From Fratercula arctica (lineage: Eukaryota > Chordata > Aves > Charadriiformes > Alcidae), in assembly GCA_947846985.1 (NCBI GenBank), contig CANTUZ010000002.1, positions 152,143,889 to 152,207,888 of the forward strand: a stretch of 64,000 nt of DNA, given 5' to 3'. Under the pieces are notes generated by a model. That model worked only from the letters and a program-made list of their open reading frames with translations. It searched no databases and had not been told where the DNA came from. The translations under genes and the position numbers were made by a program. Of this stretch, positions 61,001 to 64,000 are shown one piece after another. Numbering within the stretch: position 1 is the stretch's first letter; every line of letters starts with the position of its first letter.

Positions 61001-63810
61001 ATATTTAGCGCTACATACACGGAAAAAGTGGTTTGTAGAGTTCCCTTCATAGTTACTCCAGCCTGTCAGGCAATACAATGTTTTTAAAGTATATATATCA
61101 CTGTGTTTCTGGTGTTGGGAGGAGGGGGAGATGGTATGTCTTTCTACAGCAATTTATATGGACCAATTTCTCTTTGTAATGACGTTTTGGGGGAGATGGA
61201 AATAACGTAATTGCACTGCTTCTGTTCCGTTTCCTATAGGAAATATTTTGCAACTGATGCTGTCTTAAACTGTGGGCATGAATGGTGTTTTTGTTACTGT
61301 CATTTTGTTCTTCTTACTGTGTTATTGGATACCAGCATCCATCATTATGGCACAATCATGCTCCTAATCCTTCCTAAATAACAAACGTTCTAAATACCAG
61401 TTCTTATTTTATTAAAGTAATTTATTAATGAGAGTCAGGTTTCTAAATCCAGAATTCCATGTATCTTTAATCACCATGTCTTTGAAGTAAACAGTAACCA
61501 GCTTTGGATAATGATGGAGTTGGAGCTGAGGTAGGATGTGGAAAGATGTCACACGTGCATTCCATTTGCACTTTTGTTGCCGGTTTGACATGAACTGGGA
61601 TATCCACTTTGTTACTTGCTTTCCCAGTCTCCAACATTGAATTAGTACCTCCCTGACACTGAATACTAATTAAAGTTTGTAAAGGTCTTTTGTATTCTTT
61701 TTAACTGGTGCTATAGAAATGCAAAATATTTTAGGGACATTGAGAAACACACTAAAGTAAATAACCTGAATAGTACACGATACACATTTATACTATCCCA
61801 ATTATATTTTAGTGTTTGCTAAACAAGGAAATAGCATGGTGTTTGAGTTGGTTTGGAAGCTACATAAACCTTCTCACAGTCTTTCTAGTTTATTACAGCA
61901 ATTTATTCACTGGCATACTTATTCAGGAGTATACAGTCCATATATATTTATTTATGGTATAAATGTGTCACTGTTCTTCTTGATATGGCCATCAAGCTCA
62001 AAAATATGGCATATAAAATAGAGTAAACATCAAGTTATGGTGGTAGTCTGTTTTACAAGATGTTAACTGAGTTATTTTCACTTAATATTAGCCTCCACCA
62101 CCCACGTTCAAAGTAGTAGAAGCTTGGTCCAAGTGCACGTCAGAGGCAAACAAACTGACAATGAGAGTGACTTCAGGAAGGTCAGAGCGGCCTTGGAAAT
62201 CCAAAGGAAGCAAAATTCAAAGCAGATTGCTAAAAATGCAAGTGAACGCATCACTTGAAAATAAAGAGGTAAGAAGAAGTTGCCAATATTTTGTGCTCCA
62301 GTCTGCAGCATTTACATTTCTTTGCAAAAAAATATCTAGCCACATACTTTAAGGAATAAGTTCAGGCACTGATTCACTTGGAGGTTTGAACAGAGAGGGG
62401 ACTGAGAGAGTTTTAGTAACATTTGCCCTCTCTCTGTTTAGCCTGTACTCCTGTATTATGTGACACAGCCAGAGCTGCCTCCAGTCAGCTTGGGGTACCT
62501 CTGAAGTTCTTCAAGCAACGTGTGACACATTTGGATATTGGCTAGATCTGATCTGCTTCCCTGCTGGCGCTTCTAAAATGTCTACCTAGAAGCCATTTCA
62601 TTTTTTATTAATTATTTAGAAGATGCATTACTGTTACATCTGTTTCCCTTCTGTCATCACTGTCCTGTCTTCTCTCTGTCTTGTATCTCATGTATATACA
62701 TTCTCTCATATATATACACATACGTATCTCTATATATAATCTCCTCCTGTAACATTCATCACAGTATGATCTATTCCTTATGTCAATATTCTTCATGGTT
62801 TGGCTATATCCATCATTTAATTATATATAGTTCAGTCAGAGTCTGCTTTGCTTCTGACTGAAATCAATGGCAGCTGTTCTTTGAGTTCAGTAGAAGATGA
62901 ATGATCTTTTGAATTATCTTTTTTGTTGTTGAAAAACCTAGGATTATGTAGAGATAGCAGTACACATTTTTTTTTTTTAAATTATGTTAGGAACTTCAGT
63001 ATTTAGCTACTATCATTAATTAGAGTGCAAGGAAACAGATTATGAAAGATAAATCCATACATTTATTGTTGATCCCCTATTTTGTAGAATGAATTACCAG
63101 GTGGATTAAACAAGAAACGTCTGCGGGCCTTGTTGAAAGGATTTGGAGAATATCCAGCAAAGTACAGGTACGTTTGTGTGCATGTTCATGCTTGCACAAA
63201 ATAAAATTGCTTGTGTTTACTGGCCTATGCAAGAGAAGTTGCCTGACTAAGTCTGCATTTTAATTGCAGGATGTTTGTTTGGCGTTCCTTATTACAACTT
63301 CCTGAAAACCACTTAGCATTCAGTAGCCTAATAGATAAGGGTACCCACAGTGCATTTGTGAATATTCAAAATGAGTATCCCATCAAAAGTCAGAAACTGA
63401 TGAGAGTTTTACAGAGGTAAAATATTTATTTAAATATTATAGATTTTTATTTTCATATAGCGATCTGAAATGTATCCAATAGCTGGAATCAGCTGTAAGG
63501 AAAACTCTAAAATGAAATAGTAGTGCCCTCATGCAATTTTGTTTTTATAACTCGTATAATCCTGCATCTATCTTGAAGTTTCCAGTGTTTCTATGTTGTG
63601 GTTCTAAAATGCGTATTATGTTTTTGTTTGGTTTTGGATCGACGTTTTCTATACCTTATTTTGCCTTTGCATACAGGACCTTATCAGCTCTAGCTCACTG
63701 GTCTGCTATCTTTGCTGAGACGCCTTATATTCCTTTGCTAGCATTCCCGTTTGTAAAATTATTCCAGAACAACCAGCTCATCTGCTTTGAAGTTGTTGCT
63801 ACAGTAGTAG
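51926..63810 (+). CDS. TBC1D31: TBC1D31 (WDR67), N-terminal 523 codons in 11 exons; gene continues past the window
   Basis: A WD40-repeat and TBC-domain protein of centriolar satellites, known as a scaffold linking PKA, the ubiquitin ligase praja2 and OFD1 in ciliogenesis. Exons: 51926-52002, 53832-53978, 54561-54676, 56521-56699, 59717-59868, 60296-60455, 60693-60893, 62092-62268, 63088-63167, 63270-63416, 63677-63810. They total 1570 nt, all GT-AG and in phase, ending one base into codon 524. The N-terminus MESSDLGGRQQGPIWHRKPG resembles human TBC1D31. WD40-type blades run from about residue 30 to 335, a proline-rich linker starts at 345, and the TBC domain starts near 425. The TBC segment lacks the Arg and Gln finger residues. 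Introns hold only CR1/MIR relics (56860-57088, 57942-58110, 58723-58775). The remaining exons lie to the right of the window. Confidence 0.97.
53832..53978 (+). CDS. TBC1D31: TBC1D31 coding exon 2
   Basis: 147 nt; acceptor TTCTTCACAG, donor GTAAGA. Encodes VIVNIIHSVKGYHSKTIRFL, then NVAFDSSGDSLLAGDHQGNI and YVFDLNGN, the first WD40 blade. Confidence 0.97.
54561..54676 (+). CDS. TBC1D31: TBC1D31 coding exon 3
   Basis: 116 nt; acceptor TTTAAATAG, donor GTAAGG. Encodes FNLVQRTMQPCTALAFNLRR, then KTEFLVALADYSIKCFDT, the second WD40 blade. Confidence 0.97.
56521..56699 (+). CDS. TBC1D31: TBC1D31 coding exon 4
   Basis: 179 nt; acceptor CTCTGGCAG, donor GTGAGT. Encodes KELVSWMRGHDSSVSSISVH, then GSGRYAITTSSDTAQLWDLD and VRQSVGIQK. 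The GH...LWD pattern is a classic WD40 repeat. Ends in phase 0. Confidence 0.98.
56860..57088 (+). mobile_element. CR1 LINE 3'-end fragment in TBC1D31 intron 4
   Basis: CCTCCATCTTTAGAGATACT, then CAAAGTTTAGTTGGATG, and later CTGGGGTTGGGCTCAGAGGA and TTCCAACCTGAATGATCCTG follow the order of a CR1 C-terminal coding end and 3'UTR. The tail is degenerate. Sense orientation, old copy. Confidence 0.8.
57942..58110 (+). mobile_element. MIR-like SINE relic in TBC1D31 intron 4
   Basis: Collinear with the MIR consensus: a B-box-distal segment CGGGAATCAAGAGCCTG, a TTCTGCCATTTCTGAC core, then GGATTTCATTTTCCTGTATT, AGAATAAAGATAATGATCC, TTACTCCCATG and GATAAGTGCTTTTA. These parallel the MIR phrases CTCTGCCACTTACTAG, CTCAGTTTCCTCATCTG, AAATGGGGATAATAAT, ACCTACCTCA and GTAAAGCGCTTA. 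It is the best MIR-like copy in the window, though diverged. Confidence 0.6.
58723..58775 (-). mobile_element. Ancient CR1-type tail in TBC1D31 intron 4
   Basis: GCAGATTTTCAAGGCCCCAA, then GAGACCATTCAGACC matches the reverse complement of an old reptile/bird CR1 3' end (GATTTTAAGGCCAGAAGGGACC...). Only about 50 bases survive. Confidence 0.45.
59717..59868 (+). CDS. TBC1D31: TBC1D31 coding exon 5
   Basis: 152 nt; acceptor TTCTTCCAG, donor GTGAAT. Encodes VFFLPLSNTILSCFKDNSVF, then AWEFDTLHCKYQLPTPVE and ALLYKVFAVT. The exon starts with a run of eight T after GTT/acceptor G, a possible sequencing-error spot, but the frame is intact. Confidence 0.97.
60296..60455 (+). CDS. TBC1D31: TBC1D31 coding exon 6
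   Basis: 160 nt; acceptor TGATGCAG, donor GTCAGT. Encodes DGQIFVAGGKSNQLHLWCLE, then LIRIIQMPAKVRAVRHLEFL and PDNFDGGSNQ, another WD40 blade. Ends in phase 0. Confidence 0.97.
60693..60893 (+). CDS. TBC1D31: TBC1D31 coding exon 7
   Basis: 201 nt, phase 0 both ends; acceptor CTTATAG, donor GTAGAG. Encodes VLGVLSQDNIMRFINIETCK, then LLFDIGSHEEGISTAAISPS and GRYIASIMENGSLNLYSVQA, the last WD40 blades. Confidence 0.97.
62092..62268 (+). CDS. TBC1D31: TBC1D31 coding exon 8 (linker)
   Basis: 177 nt, phase 0 both ends; acceptor AATATTAG, donor GTAAGA. Encodes PPPPTFKVVEAWSKCTSEAN, then KLTMRVTSGRSERPWKSKGS and a basic stretch to LENKE. This links the WD40 and TBC parts and is less conserved than the flanking exons, but the VTSGR segment and proline run match human. 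Confidence 0.93.
63088..63167 (+). CDS. TBC1D31: TBC1D31 coding exon 9
   Basis: 80 nt; acceptor TTTTGTAG, donor GTACGT. Encodes NELPGGLNKKRLRALLKGFG, then EYPAKY and a split Arg, leading into the TBC domain. Confidence 0.96.
63270..63416 (+). CDS. TBC1D31: TBC1D31 coding exon 10 (TBC domain start)
   Basis: 147 nt; acceptor AATTGCAG, donor GTAAAA. Encodes MFVWRSLLQLPENHLAFSSL, then IDKGTHSAFVNIQNEYPIKS. Where active TBC domains have IxxDxxR, residues 450-459 read LIDKGTHSAF with no arginine. Confidence 0.97.
63677..63810 (+). CDS. TBC1D31: TBC1D31 coding exon 11
   Basis: 134 nt; acceptor CATACAG, donor GTAAGC. Encodes TLSALAHWSAIFAETPYIPL, then LAFPFVKLFQNNQLICFEVV. The position of the YxQ glutamine finger reads Y496-I-P. 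This is the last exon in the window and ends one base into the next codon. Confidence 0.97.
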
Positions 63811-64000
63811 GTAAGCAATGATTTTAAAAACTCAAATATGCTGCAACATGTTTAAGCTTTCCCATGCAAAAGAGCTTTTCCTGATGAAATGAATGAGGTA
63901 TTTCCCTAAGAGGTCACCGGGCTCTCTTCTAAAGGTGTTGCCAGGAATTAATATGTAGCAACTGTATACTTAAAACAAAAACCTGTTTGTAAACAAAAAA

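Overview
The window is vertebrate nuclear DNA from a bird. The evidence is many CR1 LINE fragments with the avian octamer tail (ATTCTATG), an ERVL-like solo LTR opening TGTCCTGGTTT, GT-AG introns, and protein-coding genes closest to those of amniotes. The gene order ZHX2 - DERL1 - TBC1D31 matches the block I recall from human chromosome 8q24, with DERL1 inverted relative to its neighbours. I cannot name the species. Base composition is AT-rich except for one CpG island near 51.0-52.2 kb.

Layout: (1) 1-9631 is non-coding, most likely the last 5' intron of ZHX2. (2) 9632-12322 is one large ZHX2 exon that holds the entire 832-residue coding sequence. It carries a small upstream ORF at its 5' edge and a splice donor four bases after the stop. 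(3) 12323 to about 18975 holds ZHX2 3'-side sequence with a probable 3'UTR and a poly(A) signal, followed by an ATT microsatellite. (4) About 19-37 kb is intergenic. It contains CR1 fragments, a CR1 copy with reverse transcriptase motifs, an ERVL-like solo LTR with a 5-bp target duplication, MIR-like SINE relics and a nested A/T-rich inverted repeat. (5) 38000-51409 (minus strand) is the complete DERL1 coding sequence in eight exons, 251 residues. (6) 51410-51925 is a 516-bp divergent promoter in a CpG island. (7) From 51926 to the end (plus strand) lie the first eleven coding exons of TBC1D31, 523 complete codons, and the gene runs off the right edge.

The three genes have unrelated jobs: a homeobox transcriptional repressor, an ER-associated degradation channel component, and a centriolar-satellite scaffold. 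Only DERL1 and TBC1D31 appear to share regulation, through their head-to-head promoter. That region carries an inverted pair of ETS sites, a GC box, a UPR-like ACGTGG core and, just inside DERL1 intron 1, a near-perfect ZNF143/THAP11 site with a weaker inverted partner. I found no wholly new system. The points most worth a second look are the promoter architecture, the loss of homeodomain Asn51 in all four ZHX2 homeodomains, the degenerate TBC catalytic motifs in TBC1D31, and the dated insertions (solo LTR, CR1, MIR relics).
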